DNA of 64,000 nucleotides from Amycolatopsis rifamycinica. Its GTDB lineage: Bacteria > Actinomycetota > Actinomycetes > Mycobacteriales > Pseudonocardiaceae. The stretch is taken from positions 214,498 to 278,497 of the forward strand of contig NZ_JMQI01000024.1 in the NCBI RefSeq assembly GCF_000695625.1, in the 5' to 3' direction. Both the position numbers and the translations under genes were made by a program. Below are positions 26,934-36,062 of the stretch, in pieces; the stretch's first letter is position 1; each line of letters starts with the position of its first letter. The notes beneath the pieces are model-generated. The model was given only the letters and a program-made list of their open reading frames with translations. It did no database searches and had not been told where the DNA came from.

Positions 26934-29497
26934 TTACTTACTCGGTGACGGGATCTGTTGGCGTAGCTGCGCGACCAGCCTGGCGATACCCGACTCTCTG
27001 CTGTAGAACTCGATTGTAATACCCGGGATGGTGGCGAGCGTCCGCAGGGACGCAGGCAGCTCGTCGGGTGTGAGTGGAGAGCGTCCGAGGTACACCGGTA
27101 TAATTCTCTTCCCCAGCTCGAAACCCAGTTCGATCTCGCGGCGCACGAAGTCATCCGGATCGTCCAGCCGTCGGTGGCCGCGTTCGTCCGCAGCGGTGAG
27201 CCAGTGCTGCCCGATGAGCACGAGGAGCACGCTCGAGGAAGCGACCGCCTCAAAGGTGTCCCTTCGCCAGTCCCCGCCGGCGGCGAGCGAGCGGCTGCCG
27301 AAGAACACCGTGTCCGAGCCGAACTCCCGGGCCAGCTCGCTGTCGACAAGTCTGGCTCCGAATTGTTCATCATCAGCTCGATAACAGAGAAAAATCCGCC
27401 GTTCCGGACGTGCCGTACCGCTCGCCCAACGCACACCATCGTCGAGATCACGAAGTTGCTGTCGTTCGGGTTGGACGTCGGCATCGCGGCCACGCAGCCA
27501 GTACGGCTTCGGCGCCTCCTGCGAGCCGGTGCGAGCATACTCGTGTTGCTCGGGCGCGGCGTCGAGGTCAGGAGCTTCCGCGGCGTCGCCGAGGCTGCGC
27601 AGTAGGGCTGGGGCTTGTGGGTAGCGGTCGATGGTTTCCGCCTTCGGCTCGGAGCGGGCGAAGGCGCGCAGGACGCGCAGCTCGCGGATGAGGATCCGAC
27701 GGCGACCGGTCTCGACGATTCCCCGCTCCCGGAGCCCCCGCAGTGTCCGCGCGACGGTCTGCCGGGCGGCGCCGATCTGCGCGGCGATGTCGACCTGCGA
27801 GAGCGCGACCTCGATGACCACGCCTTCCGGCACGGTGCGGCCGTGCTCTTCGGCCAAGCGAACCAGGTGCGAGGCCACACGCCGGCTGACATCGAACGCT
27901 GCGGACTCGATACGCGCCAACTCGGCGTTGCGTAGCCGCGCGGCGACCGTCTTGATCACCGCGATGGCGATTTCGGGCCGGGCGCGCAGGACGCCCACGA
28001 ACTCCGCGCCGGTCAGCTGGATGACGGTACACGGCTCGATCGCCCGCACCGTCGCCGTCCGCGCCGAGCCGGTCACCGCCGCGAAATCGCCCAGCACTTC
28101 GCCGGGACCACGCAGCCCGAAGAGCACCTCACGGCCGTCCTCGACGATCGTGGAGACCCGCACCCATCCGGACACCAGCACGAGGACGTGATCGGACGAG
28201 TCGCCTTCCATGATCATGACATCGTTCGCCCGGAATCGGCGCCGGACGCCCCTGGCGAGCAGGTAGTCGCGGTCGGCATCGGCGAGGTAGGCCAGGAGCG
28301 CCCCCTTGGCCGGGATGGCGGCCAGGGCACCGTCGGGTGGGCCGTGCTCCTCCGCCTCAGCGGTGGTTGTCCGTGGCTCCTCGGCCTGGGGGACGGCCTG
28401 CGACGGCGTCGTCTGCTGTTCGGTGGCGCCCGCGTCAACGCGATGCGTGATGGGGACGGCTTCGAGCGCGACCCCGTGATCCGGGCAATCCAATACCGGT
28501 TCACCGCCGTGGCGGTACCAGACATAGTTGCCGTCGGCCGGGCACTGGTACCGGACGGGTGCGTCGGCGCTGTGGGATGTCCGCGCCTCCCTTGGCCGGA
28601 ATTCGGTGTCGGCGAGCAGATCCGTGAGCCATGAGGCGACGTGGGCGTCGGACACCAGGACGTCGTGGATCCGGGCAACGGGCGTCGGGTGCGCGGTGAG
28701 CAGTTCCGGGAGGATCTTGTCGAGGTCCTCGTGCGCCGGCGTCAACTGCGCCACCTCCGGGCGTACGGCCCGGGCCGCTTCCAGCACGCCGTCGTGGTGT
28801 TCCGCGGCGAACACGTAGGCCATGGGGTCGGCGACGAGCAGATCGGTCCCCGCGAGCCCGTTCGCCAGCAGGGCGGCGAGGATTCGGACGTCCCCGGCGA
28901 CGAGATCGGCCACACGCTCGGGCTGGACCGTGGCGTGCACCCAGGGCAGCGTCCACCGCTCGTAGTCTTCAGGATTCCCGTGCAGTGGCAGCACCGACAG
29001 CTGGGCACGCCCGTAGGGCAGCAGGTCCCGGCTCGCGCTCGCGGCGTGCAGCGCCGCCGCCTCGCCGCCGTGGCAGTCGACCACGACCGCGTCGGGCAGG
29101 TGGGCCACCGCAATCGCCCGGCTCGGATCGCCGGCCGCCCGCCCCGGATGACGACGACCTCATAGACCGCCTGCCAGCGTTCGACACAGTCCTCGAGGAA
29201 ATCGGCGACTCCGTTGGCGTAGGCACGCGCCCAGGCCTCCCGGTCGGCCGGGAGGCGGTCAGCGGTTCCGCCGGCGATGACGTCGAGAGAGCCGCCGCCC
29301 GGAACGTCCACGGTGCGCACGGCGCCGAGCGGATCGAGCCGATCAGCGATCAGGGTCGCGACGCCGCCCGGCCCGGCAGAGGGACTCCAGTCGATGTACA
29401 GGACCCGGTAAGCCCACTGGGCCAGCTGGACCGCTACGTCGTGGGCCAGCCGATCAAAACGGCCGTCCGGCTTCTCGGTGGTGAAGGTGTAGATCAC
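26934..29497 (-). CDS. Degenerate SIMIBI NTPase - CRP-type sensor/HTH - TIR fusion, with one frameshift near 29135
   Basis: GTG 29497 overlaps the stop of the TIR gene upstream (GTGA). The first ~120 residues (IYTFTTEKPDGRFDRLAHDV, YRVLYIDW) resemble a MinD/ParA-type NTPase whose Walker A is replaced. One base appears lost around 29130-29145; protein-like sequence resumes as DPSRAIAVAHLPDAVVVDC and is open to 26934 (724 codons from GTG 29108). Then follow a cyclic-nucleotide-binding domain (about 265-395 of that frame; PGEVLGDFAAVTGSARTATV keeps the Arg, but CRP's Glu is Asp), a CRP-type HTH (SQVDIAAQIGAARQTVARTL) and a TIR domain (RRIFLCYRADDEQ; DDFVRREIELGFELG with the likely catalytic Glu). 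Full product about 855 residues. Probably a nucleotide-gated TIR effector and/or DNA-binding sensor. Confidence 0.78.
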
Positions 29498-30117
29498 GGC
29501 TGGTACACCGGAAAATCGATCGGGGGCCGCGCAGGAGCGGCCGGAACTTCGCAGGTGGGCCAGTTCGGCCGCCATGCGGGCACCCGTGCGAGTAGCCCGG
29601 CCAGCTCGATCGCGATCGCGCACGTCTCGTCGTACAGGTCCGCCTGCCGGTGGGATCCCTCGAGCGACGGGAACGGGTTGGACACCTTGTGCACCGGGCG
29701 GCCCTGCCGCTTCCTGGCGGTCTCGGGAAACGTCTCGCCGTCGGAATAGATCAGCGGGTACACCAGCTGGGTCACCCCACCAACGGCCTGTTCCCGGGCC
29801 ACCATCGTGTTCAGCTCGACCAGGCCCCACTGCGACGCGAAGTAGGGTGGCGACCAGACAGCCACGAGCATCTTGCTGCGGGCGAGAGCTTGTTGGAGCA
29901 TGGTCGGCCAGTGGACGCCCGTCTCGGCGCTCTTGTCGATGAATATCGCGGCCTGGCCGATCTGGTCGGCCAGGCAGTCCACCAACATCCGGTGGAAGTG
30001 TTGCTGCACCCACCGGGCCGCGTTGCCGGGACCGGACCGGCGGTAGCTGAGGAAGACGTCGTAGTGGTATCCGTCCAGCAGTGGCACGAGACCCGGCTGG
30101 CTGCTCGGTTCCGACAC
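29494..30117 (-). CDS. TIR-domain protein (FxsC-like)
   Basis: 207 residues; GTG 30117 is used but no clear ribosome site precedes it. TIR domain from about residue 17: YHYDVFLSYRRSGPGNAARW, AAIFIDKSAETGVHW, ARSKMLVAVWSPPYFASQWG and VELNTM, where the Glu in the SxWxxxE context is the likely NADase residue. Resembles TIR-like FxsC proteins of actinomycetes, but no FxSxx-COOH peptide or radical SAM gene is nearby. Stop overlaps the start of the NTPase-CRP-TIR gene, so the two are made together. Confidence 0.85.
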   Translation of the reverse strand: MSEPSSQPGLVPLLDGYHYDVFLSYRRSGPGNAARWVQQHFHRMLVDCLADQIGQAAIFIDKSAETGVHWPTMLQQALARSKMLVAVWSPPYFASQWGLVELNTMVAREQAVGGVTQLVYPLIYSDGETFPETARKRQGRPVHKVSNPFPSLEGSHRQADLYDETCAIAIELAGLLARVPAWRPNWPTCEVPAAPARPPIDFPVYQP

Positions 30118-30195
30118 GCGGTGGGAGTCGCCGGAGATCGAGCGTCCGTTACGGCCGGACCCGCAGCCGGGGCTTGCCCGGTTCGGACTGCGTGA

Positions 30196-30645
30196 TCAGT
30201 CGCCGGGGATCACGATCACCGCCCCCGGCAACGGCTTGAGGTCGGGCTCCACCCAGCCGGACCGCGCCTCGGCCGTCGCCAGGGTCGATGGTCGGTAGTG
30301 GTGAGCGAGCAGACGCTTGTCCAGCAGCGCGGGGTGACGCTTCGCGAAGGCGTCGAAGTCCGCTTCGTCGCCGGACGCGATGTGATGGCCGACGAGCTCG
30401 ACCCAGGCCCGGCTGACCGTCGCGTTGTACTTCTGCGGGGCGCCGGCGTATCGCGCCGTCCGCCGGATGCCGTCGCTGATCATCGCGGTCGCGGTGTCCG
30501 TGCCGTATCGACGCACGGCGAGCCAGGTCAGGTGGATGTGCTGGCGATGGCCGAACCGGTCCGCGTGGGCCATGACTTCGGCCAGCAGAGCGTCGAACGG
30601 GTTGCCGGTGGCCGGGATTCGGTCTGCCGCGTGGTCGAGGCTCAT
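30196..30645 (-). CDS. Conserved hypothetical protein coupled to MarR regulator
   Basis: 149 residues, soluble, helical, with His-rich pieces (HADRFGHRQHIHLTWLAVRRYG and ALLDKRLLAHHYRP). No catalytic motif recognised. Its ATG overlaps the MarR stop (ATGA), so it is co-translated with and probably controlled by that regulator. Similar small proteins occur beside MarR or acyltransferase genes in actinomycetes, without known function. Confidence 0.75.
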   Translation of the reverse strand: MSLDHAADRIPATGNPFDALLAEVMAHADRFGHRQHIHLTWLAVRRYGTDTATAMISDGIRRTARYAGAPQKYNATVSRAWVELVGHHIASGDEADFDAFAKRHPALLDKRLLAHHYRPSTLATAEARSGWVEPDLKPLPGAVIVIPGD

Positions 30646-31058
30646 CGGCCGGCCTCCGTCAAGGCCCGCAGTACCGCGCGAGCTCCGTCGACGGCACCCG
30701 CCGGAAGGCCGGCGAGAGCGCGCTTCTCCAGATCGCCGAGAGCACGGCGGATCAGCGCGGCGGTCCGTTCGCCTTCCACCGTCAGTTCGATGAGCACCGC
30801 ACGGCGGTCGCCCGGCCGGGGACCGCGGGTGATCAGGCCGCGGCGTTCCAGGCGATCGAGGATGCCGGTCAGCGTCGCGGGCCGGGTCCCCACGGCGGCC
30901 CCCAGCTCGGACACCGTCCGGCCGGTGCCGTCCGCGAGGTTGCCCAACGCGTTGATCTCCGACGCGGTGAGCTCGAGATCGGCAAGCTCCGTCGTGAGCA
31001 GGTGGAGCGTCGCGTGGGTGGCGCGCTGCAGCTCAAGTAGTACGGATCCGTTCTTCAC
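30642..31058 (-). CDS. MarR-family transcriptional regulator
   Basis: 138 residues, GTG start. Winged HTH: ELTASEINALGNL, VSELGAAVGTRPATLTGILDRLERRGLI, then the wing PRPGDRRAVLIELT. Typical size for MarR dimers. Direct repeats covering its start region are probably its operator. First gene of a two-gene operon with the hypothetical protein. Ligand unknown. Confidence 0.9.
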   Translation of the reverse strand: MKNGSVLLELQRATHATLHLLTTELADLELTASEINALGNLADGTGRTVSELGAAVGTRPATLTGILDRLERRGLITRGPRPGDRRAVLIELTVEGERTAALIRRALGDLEKRALAGLPAGAVDGARAVLRALTEAGR

Positions 31059-31085
31059 GGTTTCGTACTATACGGTTTCGTACTA
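31057..31085. promoter_or_regulatory. Tandem direct repeat at MarR start, probable operator
   Basis: Two copies of the 14-mer ACGGTTTCGTACTA at 31057-31070 and 31072-31085, spaced 15 nt start to start, next to the MarR start codon. A related inverted TAGTACGG lies inside the coding start (31038-31045). The AT content is unlike the surroundings. Best read as operator half-sites for autoregulation. Confidence 0.55.
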
Positions 31086-31098
31086 CTTCGCGGCAAAT

Positions 31099-31956
31099 TC
31101 ATCCCGCGGCGAGCTCGGCCAGCGGGTCGGTGTGCACGGGCGTCCAGCCCAGCTCACGCTGCGCCTTGGCCGACGTGAGCTGCTGGTCGAGGGCGAACGC
31201 GTCGGCGATCGGGCCCATCTGCTGGCGCGCCTGCTCGAGGCTGAGGGAGACGGTCTTCCCGTCGAGCCCGGCGGCGTGGGCGCACGCCTCGGCGACCTCC
31301 TTGGCGGTCGGGTTGACCCCGCCCACCCCGAGGTACACCGAGCCCGCCGGTGCCGGCAGCGCCGCCGCGTAGAGGCGGGCGAGGTCGTCGAGGTGGATCA
31401 GGGCCCAGTGGTTGGTGCCGTCGCCGAGGTACGGGATCGCGCCGGTTTCTTTGCCCGGCTGGACGAAGAAGATGTCGATCAGGCGGTTGTCGCCGCCGTA
31501 GAGCAGGCCGGGCCGGACGATGACCGGCCGTCCGCCGTCGGCGGCCCGGGCCAGCACCGCGTCTTCGACGGGTTCGCGCCAGGCCACGATCGCCGGCGGG
31601 TTCCACGGCGCGCGTTCGTCCCGCACGCCGTCGGTGTCGCCGTAGACCCAGCTGCCGCCGGTGTGCACGTAGGTGCCGCCGCCGACGCCGTCCTGCATCG
31701 CGGTGGCGGCCGCCAGGTCCTCCTCGCCGCTGGTGGCCTGGGCGAGGTGGATCACGGCTTCCGCCCGCGCCGCCGCCTGGCCGAGCACGTCGAGGTCGGT
31801 CAGGCCACCGCGGACAGCCGTCGCCCCGGCGGCGGCGACCGCCGCCTCGGCGCGGTCGCTGCGCGCGAGCGCCTCGACGGTGTGCCCGAGCCGCACCAGC
31901 TCGCCGATCGTCGCGCGGCCGATGTAGCCCGACCCGCCCGTGAGGAAGATCTTCAT
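31099..31956 (-). CDS. NAD(P)-dependent epimerase/dehydratase (extended SDR)
   Basis: 285 residues. ATG 31956 follows GGGA. Rossmann motif FLTGGSGYIG (GxxGxxG), later THTG-type SW/VYG (GGSWVYGDTDG) in place of the classical YxxxK, as in atypical extended SDRs. Probably reduces or epimerises a sugar or small carbonyl compound. Divergent from a LysR regulator with a palindrome between, so likely LysR-controlled. Confidence 0.87.
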   Translation of the reverse strand: MKIFLTGGSGYIGRATIGELVRLGHTVEALARSDRAEAAVAAAGATAVRGGLTDLDVLGQAAARAEAVIHLAQATSGEEDLAAATAMQDGVGGGTYVHTGGSWVYGDTDGVRDERAPWNPPAIVAWREPVEDAVLARAADGGRPVIVRPGLLYGGDNRLIDIFFVQPGKETGAIPYLGDGTNHWALIHLDDLARLYAAALPAPAGSVYLGVGGVNPTAKEVAEACAHAAGLDGKTVSLSLEQARQQMGPIADAFALDQQLTSAKAQRELGWTPVHTDPLAELAAG

Positions 31957-32040
31957 CACTGTCCCTTTCACCCGTGTTCCGTTCCTCCTCCACGGTGGCC
32001 CGGGCACCCCCGGCGCGTCCAAGACCCGTTTCGCGCGCTG

Positions 32041-32059
32041 TGATGCCGCGACGGCATCA
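32041..32059. promoter_or_regulatory. LysR-type operator palindrome
   Basis: Perfect interrupted palindrome TGATGCCG-CGA-CGGCATCA, 37 bp before the LysR start and 85 bp from the divergent epimerase start. It has the LysR-type T-N11-A core and lies where LysR regulators bind to repress themselves and activate the neighbour. Confidence 0.68.
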
Positions 32060-32095
32060 CCGGCCTGCGATGATGGGAGCGGGAGGTGCGCCGGC

Positions 32096-32959
32096 GTGGA
32101 CTTCGACCTGCGGAAGCTGCGGTACTTCGTCGCGGTGGCCGAAGAGCTGCACTTCGGGCGGGCCGCCGCGCGCCTGCACATCGCCCAGCCCGCGCTGTCG
32201 CGCCAGATCCGCGCCCTCGAGGACGAGCTGAAAACCGCCCTGTTCGTCCGGGACCGCCGCAGCACGGTCCTCACGGCGGCGGGTGAACAGCTCCTGGCGG
32301 ACGCCCGGGACCTGCTGGCGGCCGCCGAAGCCGTGCACCGGCGGGTCACGGCCGCGGCCGAGGCGAAGCCGGTGCTCACCGTCGGGTTCATGCCGGGCAT
32401 CGTGGTCACCCCGGCGGTGCGGGCGCTGGCCCGGAAGCGGCCGGACGTCGGCGTCCGGCTGCTGCGCACGAGCTGGCACGACCAGGTGGAGGTCGTCCAC
32501 GACGGCCGCGTCGACGTCAGCATCGTCCGCCTGCCGATCGACCAGCGCGGGCTCACCGTCCGGCCGCTGTTCACCGAACCCCGCGTCGTGATGGTGCCCG
32601 CCGGGCACCGGCTGGCCGGCAAGGAGTCCGTGTCGGTCACCGAACTCGCCGACGAGCACCTGCTGCAGGACCCCGACGCCGTCCCGGAGTGGCGGGACAT
32701 CGCCTTCGAACTGCGCGAGCCGGACCGCCCCGAAGTGCCGCGCATCCACAGTGTCGAAGAAAAGCTGGAACTGGTCGCCGCCGGCGCGGGGATCAGCGTC
32801 ATCCCCCGGTCGACGGCGACGTTCTACACCCGCCCGGACGTCATCGGCATCCCGATCGAGGACATCGGGCCGAACCGCGTGTGCCTGGCTTGGCTCGCGA
32901 CGGGCCGCTCACCCCTGATCGACGCGTTCCTCGACGCGGCCGCGAGCCTGGTGCCCTAG
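32096..32959 (+). CDS. LysR-family transcriptional regulator
   Basis: 287 residues from GTG 32096, with GGGAGG 9 nt before. N-terminal winged HTH (LRKLRYFVAVAEELHFGRAA, QPALSRQIRALEDEL) and a periplasmic-binding-like effector domain (VLTVGFMPGIVVTPAVRAL onward). Regulates the divergent epimerase through the palindrome between them. Effector molecule unknown. Confidence 0.92.
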   Translation: MDFDLRKLRYFVAVAEELHFGRAAARLHIAQPALSRQIRALEDELKTALFVRDRRSTVLTAAGEQLLADARDLLAAAEAVHRRVTAAAEAKPVLTVGFMPGIVVTPAVRALARKRPDVGVRLLRTSWHDQVEVVHDGRVDVSIVRLPIDQRGLTVRPLFTEPRVVMVPAGHRLAGKESVSVTELADEHLLQDPDAVPEWRDIAFELREPDRPEVPRIHSVEEKLELVAAGAGISVIPRSTATFYTRPDVIGIPIEDIGPNRVCLAWLATGRSPLIDAFLDAAASLVP

Positions 32960-32987
32960 CTGTCCCGCCCCGGCCGCTCGAGAAGAG

Positions 32988-33974
32988 TCAGTACCGCAGC
33001 CGCGCGAGCAGGAGGTTCGGGTTGTCGCCGGCCAGGTTGGCGCCGTTGGTGACGTAGACCCGGTTTCCCCGCACGACGACGGCGGTGGTCCCCTGCATAC
33101 CGTCCTCGGCGTCGAGCAGGGTGGCTCGGCTGCCGTCCGGTCCGACGCGCACCAGCCGGCCGGCCTGGTTGATCGCCGCGAGGATTTCGTCGCCCCGGCC
33201 GGTGAAGTCGAAGTCGTCGATGCCGGCCAGTCCCGTGGCCCGGACCTCGGCGCGGCCGGCGCGGCCACCCCCGGCCACCGGGATGCGGACGATGGTGCCG
33301 CGGTCGGAGTTGCTCGCCCACACGGCGCCGTCGTGGACCTTCAGGCCGTTCGCGCCGAAGAAGCCGTCGGGCGCCAGAGCCGGGTCCGCCGACCACACCG
33401 AAGCCGCGCCGCCACGCAGCGGGGCCTGCCAGATGCGCCCGCCGGCGGAGTCGGTGACCAGGAAGCGGCCGCCGTCGATGACCAAGGCGTTCGGCATCGT
33501 GCCGGCGGGCAGCGGCACGACGAGCCGGGGCGCGCCGGAGGGGCGGACCTGCCAGATCCCGGTCAGCCCGCCCTGCCCCGAGGAGTAGAGGAAGTACACG
33601 TCGCCGCGGTCCGCCCGGGCGACCCCGGTGACCACGGGCACGCCGATGACCGGGGTGGTGCCGCCGCCGCCCGGGGGCAGCGGCATGGTGACGAGCACCC
33701 GGACCACCCCGTCCGGCGCGACCCGCACGACCTGGCGGGCGGGGATCATGCCGATGACCACGCTGCCGCCGGGCTCCGGGGCGATGCTTTCGGCGACCTG
33801 GCCCGCCGACCGGTCGAAGCGGGCGACGACCCGCACCTCACCCAGGCGGGTACCGCCGGCACGGTGCGCCGGGGCCGCGAAGGCTTCCGGAGCGGTGGCG
33901 CTCGCGGCGAGCAGAGCGGCGAGGCCGAGCGTGGCGACGCGCCGCCACGAGCTGGTGGGCTGCGGGAAAGACAT
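32988..33974 (-). CDS. Secreted beta-propeller (SMP-30/NHL-like) protein
   Basis: 328 residues, start ATG 33974 after AAAGGAAG. Signal peptide (WRRVATLGLAALLAASATA, cleavage near AFA-AP). The mature part has repeated blades with VxRVxPDG (QVVRVAPDGVVRV, RLVRVGPDGS) and GLKVHDGAVWASNS, typical of gluconolactonase/NHL propellers. May bind or hydrolyse a lactone or act structurally; no complete metal site can be assigned. Downstream neighbour converges from the LysR gene. Confidence 0.82.
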   Translation of the reverse strand: MSFPQPTSSWRRVATLGLAALLAASATAPEAFAAPAHRAGGTRLGEVRVVARFDRSAGQVAESIAPEPGGSVVIGMIPARQVVRVAPDGVVRVLVTMPLPPGGGGTTPVIGVPVVTGVARADRGDVYFLYSSGQGGLTGIWQVRPSGAPRLVVPLPAGTMPNALVIDGGRFLVTDSAGGRIWQAPLRGGAASVWSADPALAPDGFFGANGLKVHDGAVWASNSDRGTIVRIPVAGGGRAGRAEVRATGLAGIDDFDFTGRGDEILAAINQAGRLVRVGPDGSRATLLDAEDGMQGTTAVVVRGNRVYVTNGANLAGDNPNLLLARLRY

Positions 33975-34009
33975 GGCTTCCTTTCGGGCGAGGAGTCGGC
34001 CGGCGCCGG

Positions 34010-34849
34010 TCACGGGGTGAACTGTTCCTGGCCGAGCACGGCCAGCAGCTCCAGCTGGGAGACCGCGGCGGTGCCCGGCGCGGGTGAATACACGATCAGG
34101 CGCTGGTCGGCCCGGGCCGTGGCCAGGACGTCGAAGTCGAGCTCGACGAGGCCGACGGCGGGGTGCAGGACGCGCTTGCGGTCACTGCGCCGCACCGCGA
34201 CGTCGTGCCGGTCCCAGAGGCGGGCGAACTCCTCGCTCTTCGCGCGCAACGCCCCGACCAGCTTCACCGCCACGGGATCGGCGGGGCGGGCCGCGAGCGT
34301 GGCCCGCAGGTCCGCCACCTGCGCCCGGCTTTCGTGCTCGTGGTCCTCCGCCGGGTAACGCCCGCGCAGGTCCGGGCCGGTGAACCACCGGTAGGTGCAG
34401 CTGCGGGCGAGGCCGCGGAACCGCGTCTGCTCGCCCAGCAGGGCATCCGCCATCGGGTTCTGCGCGAGCACGACGTTCAGGTCGGAGGCGACCATGGCGG
34501 GCAGGCCCGCCAGTCCGTCCAGCAGCCGCAGGAGGCCGCGGCCGACGTGCTCGTCACCACCCGCGAGAGGCGGCGCGGGATGACCGGCGAGGCGGAACAG
34601 GTGGTCGCGTTCGTCGAACGTCAGCCGCAGCGCGCGAGCCAGCGCGGTCAGCACCGCGACCGACGGCTGAGGACCGCGCCCCTGCTCGATCCGGGCGTAG
34701 TAGTCCGGTGACATGCCGGCCAGCTGGGCGACCTCGAACCGCCGCAGCCCCGGCGTCCGGCGCCGTCCACCGGCCGGGAGCCCGACGTTCCCCGGTTGCA
34801 GCAGCGCACGACGGCGCCGGAGGAAGCCCGCGAGTTCGTTCCGTTCCAC
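34010..34849 (-). CDS. XRE-family regulator with MmyB-like ligand domain
   Basis: 279 residues, GTG start at 34849 (weak ribosome site). HTH at residues about 8-70 (RRFEVAQLAGMSPDYYARIEQGRG, preceded by PGLRR) and the MmyB-like PAS-type domain with LDGLAGLPAMVASDLNVVLAQN and CTYRWFTGPDLRGRYP. Members often sense fatty acids or methylenomycin-like furans and regulate neighbouring oxidoreductases. Downstream gene (36 bp) is the secreted propeller, a possible target. Confidence 0.88.
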   Translation of the reverse strand: MERNELAGFLRRRRALLQPGNVGLPAGGRRRTPGLRRFEVAQLAGMSPDYYARIEQGRGPQPSVAVLTALARALRLTFDERDHLFRLAGHPAPPLAGGDEHVGRGLLRLLDGLAGLPAMVASDLNVVLAQNPMADALLGEQTRFRGLARSCTYRWFTGPDLRGRYPAEDHEHESRAQVADLRATLAARPADPVAVKLVGALRAKSEEFARLWDRHDVAVRRSDRKRVLHPAVGLVELDFDVLATARADQRLIVYSPAPGTAAVSQLELLAVLGQEQFTP

Positions 34850-34947
34850 GGTTCCAGCATGATCTTCGGGCGGTGGGACAACCAGGACTCGCCGATACCA
34901 CCCGGGCCGCGGGCCGGGTCCGGCCGGCGGAGGGTACTTCGACGCGG

Positions 34948-35351
34948 CTACCGGAGTTCGGCGAAGATGGCCTCCAGGCGCCGCTCCCCCGTCACGGGTC
35001 TGCGCGCCCGCCGCCTCGTTCTGCGCCAACCCGGCGCGCTCCAAGGAGGCGAACCGCAGGTCCATCGCCGTCAGCAGCTCGGCACCGCCCCCGCGGGCCG
35101 GCCCGCGCACCTTGGCGATCGTGATCTGCGGCAGCCTCCTGACCCGCTCGTGCAACCGCATCATCGGGGTTCAGGGACCGGTCCGGCTCCGGAGCGATCG
35201 GCAGCGCCGAGAACGCCGGTACCCGGAGGTCCTCGGCGCCGAACGCCTCGGCCGCGAACCGGTCCACGTCGAGCATGAGGGTGGCATCCAGCACGTTGAC
35301 GGAACGGTCGGCTCTCGGGCTCTCCCTGACACGGCGACGCCCGATCGCCAC
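34948..35351 (-). pseudogene. Enoyl-CoA hydratase/isomerase (crotonase) remnant
   Basis: Pieces of a crotonase lie in three frames: NVLDATLMLDVDRFAAE to SLNPDD (about 35300-35165), then RLHERVRRLPQITIAKVRG with PARGGGAELLTAMDLRFASL (about 35160-35005), and finally GERRLEAIFAELR with a stop at 34948. The middle piece contains the typical oxyanion-hole region (RGxARGGG). Only ~130 codons remain of about 250, so most of the C-terminal half is deleted. A decayed gene; it was probably once regulated by the nearby MmyB-like protein. Confidence 0.65.
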
Positions 35352-35395
35352 CTGCTGGCTTTCGTGCGCGGGATGCCGGGGCTTAGGCTGCAGGT

Positions 35396-36037
35396 ATGCC
35401 CATGATCGAATCGTTGACCCCCGCCGACGCTTTCGAACTGCTGCTCGCCGGCAACCGGCGCTTCGTCGAAGGCGCCCCGGAGCACCCGAACCAGGACGCG
35501 GCGCGGCGCGCCGAGGTCACGCCCGGCCAGCGCCCCTTCGCCGTGCTGTTCGGCTGTTCCGATTCCCGGCTGGCCGCCGAAATCATCTTCGACCGCGGCC
35601 TGGGTGACCTGTTCGTCGTCCGCACCGCGGGCCACGTGGCGGGCTCCGAGGTCCTGGGCAGCATCGAATACGGCGTGGCGGTGCTGGACTGCCCGCTGGT
35701 GGTGGTCCTCGGCCACGACTCCTGCGGTGCCGTGGGCGCCGCGTCCGCCGCCCTGGAGGACGGGGTGACGCCCAGCGGGTACATCCGGGACGTCGTCGAG
35801 CGGGTGACCCCCAGCGTGCTGGCGGCCCGGGCGGCCGGCCGGGTGGAACCGGACGAGATCCTCGCCCAGCACGTCCGGCACACCGTGGACCTGCTGCTGG
35901 AGCGCTCCCGCGTGCTCGCCGACCGGGTCGAGGCGGGCCAGGCCGCGGTGGTGGGCCTGTGCTACCGGCTGGCCGACGGCCGCGCGGACGTGGTGGCGGC
36001 CCGCGGCGTCGACGTCAACGCCGGCTCCGCTTCCTGA
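35396..36037 (+). CDS. Beta-class carbonic anhydrase
   Basis: 213 residues. Zinc ligands in GCSDSR and GHDSCG, with Asp/Arg dyad, so CO2/bicarbonate interconversion in the cytoplasm. ATG 35396 used; ATG two codons later is possible. Relatives with this length are common in actinomycetes. A second, shorter beta-carbonic anhydrase lies 1.2 kb downstream beyond a Sua5 gene, so two paralogous types sit close together. Confidence 0.93.
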   Translation: MPMIESLTPADAFELLLAGNRRFVEGAPEHPNQDAARRAEVTPGQRPFAVLFGCSDSRLAAEIIFDRGLGDLFVVRTAGHVAGSEVLGSIEYGVAVLDCPLVVVLGHDSCGAVGAASAALEDGVTPSGYIRDVVERVTPSVLAARAAGRVEPDEILAQHVRHTVDLLLERSRVLADRVEAGQAAVVGLCYRLADGRADVVAARGVDVNAGSAS

Positions 36038-36062
36038 CCGAATTCCCGGCCCCTCGGCACGG

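Noticed and set aside
26934..30117. A Pycsar system
   Set aside because: CNB and TIR domains fit a PycTIR-like effector, but no nucleotide cyclase gene lies next to it, so the full system cannot be claimed.
29494..30117. An FxSxx-COOH peptide system with FxsC
   Set aside because: Only the TIR protein resembles FxsC; neither a peptide ending in FxSxx nor a radical SAM gene is seen.
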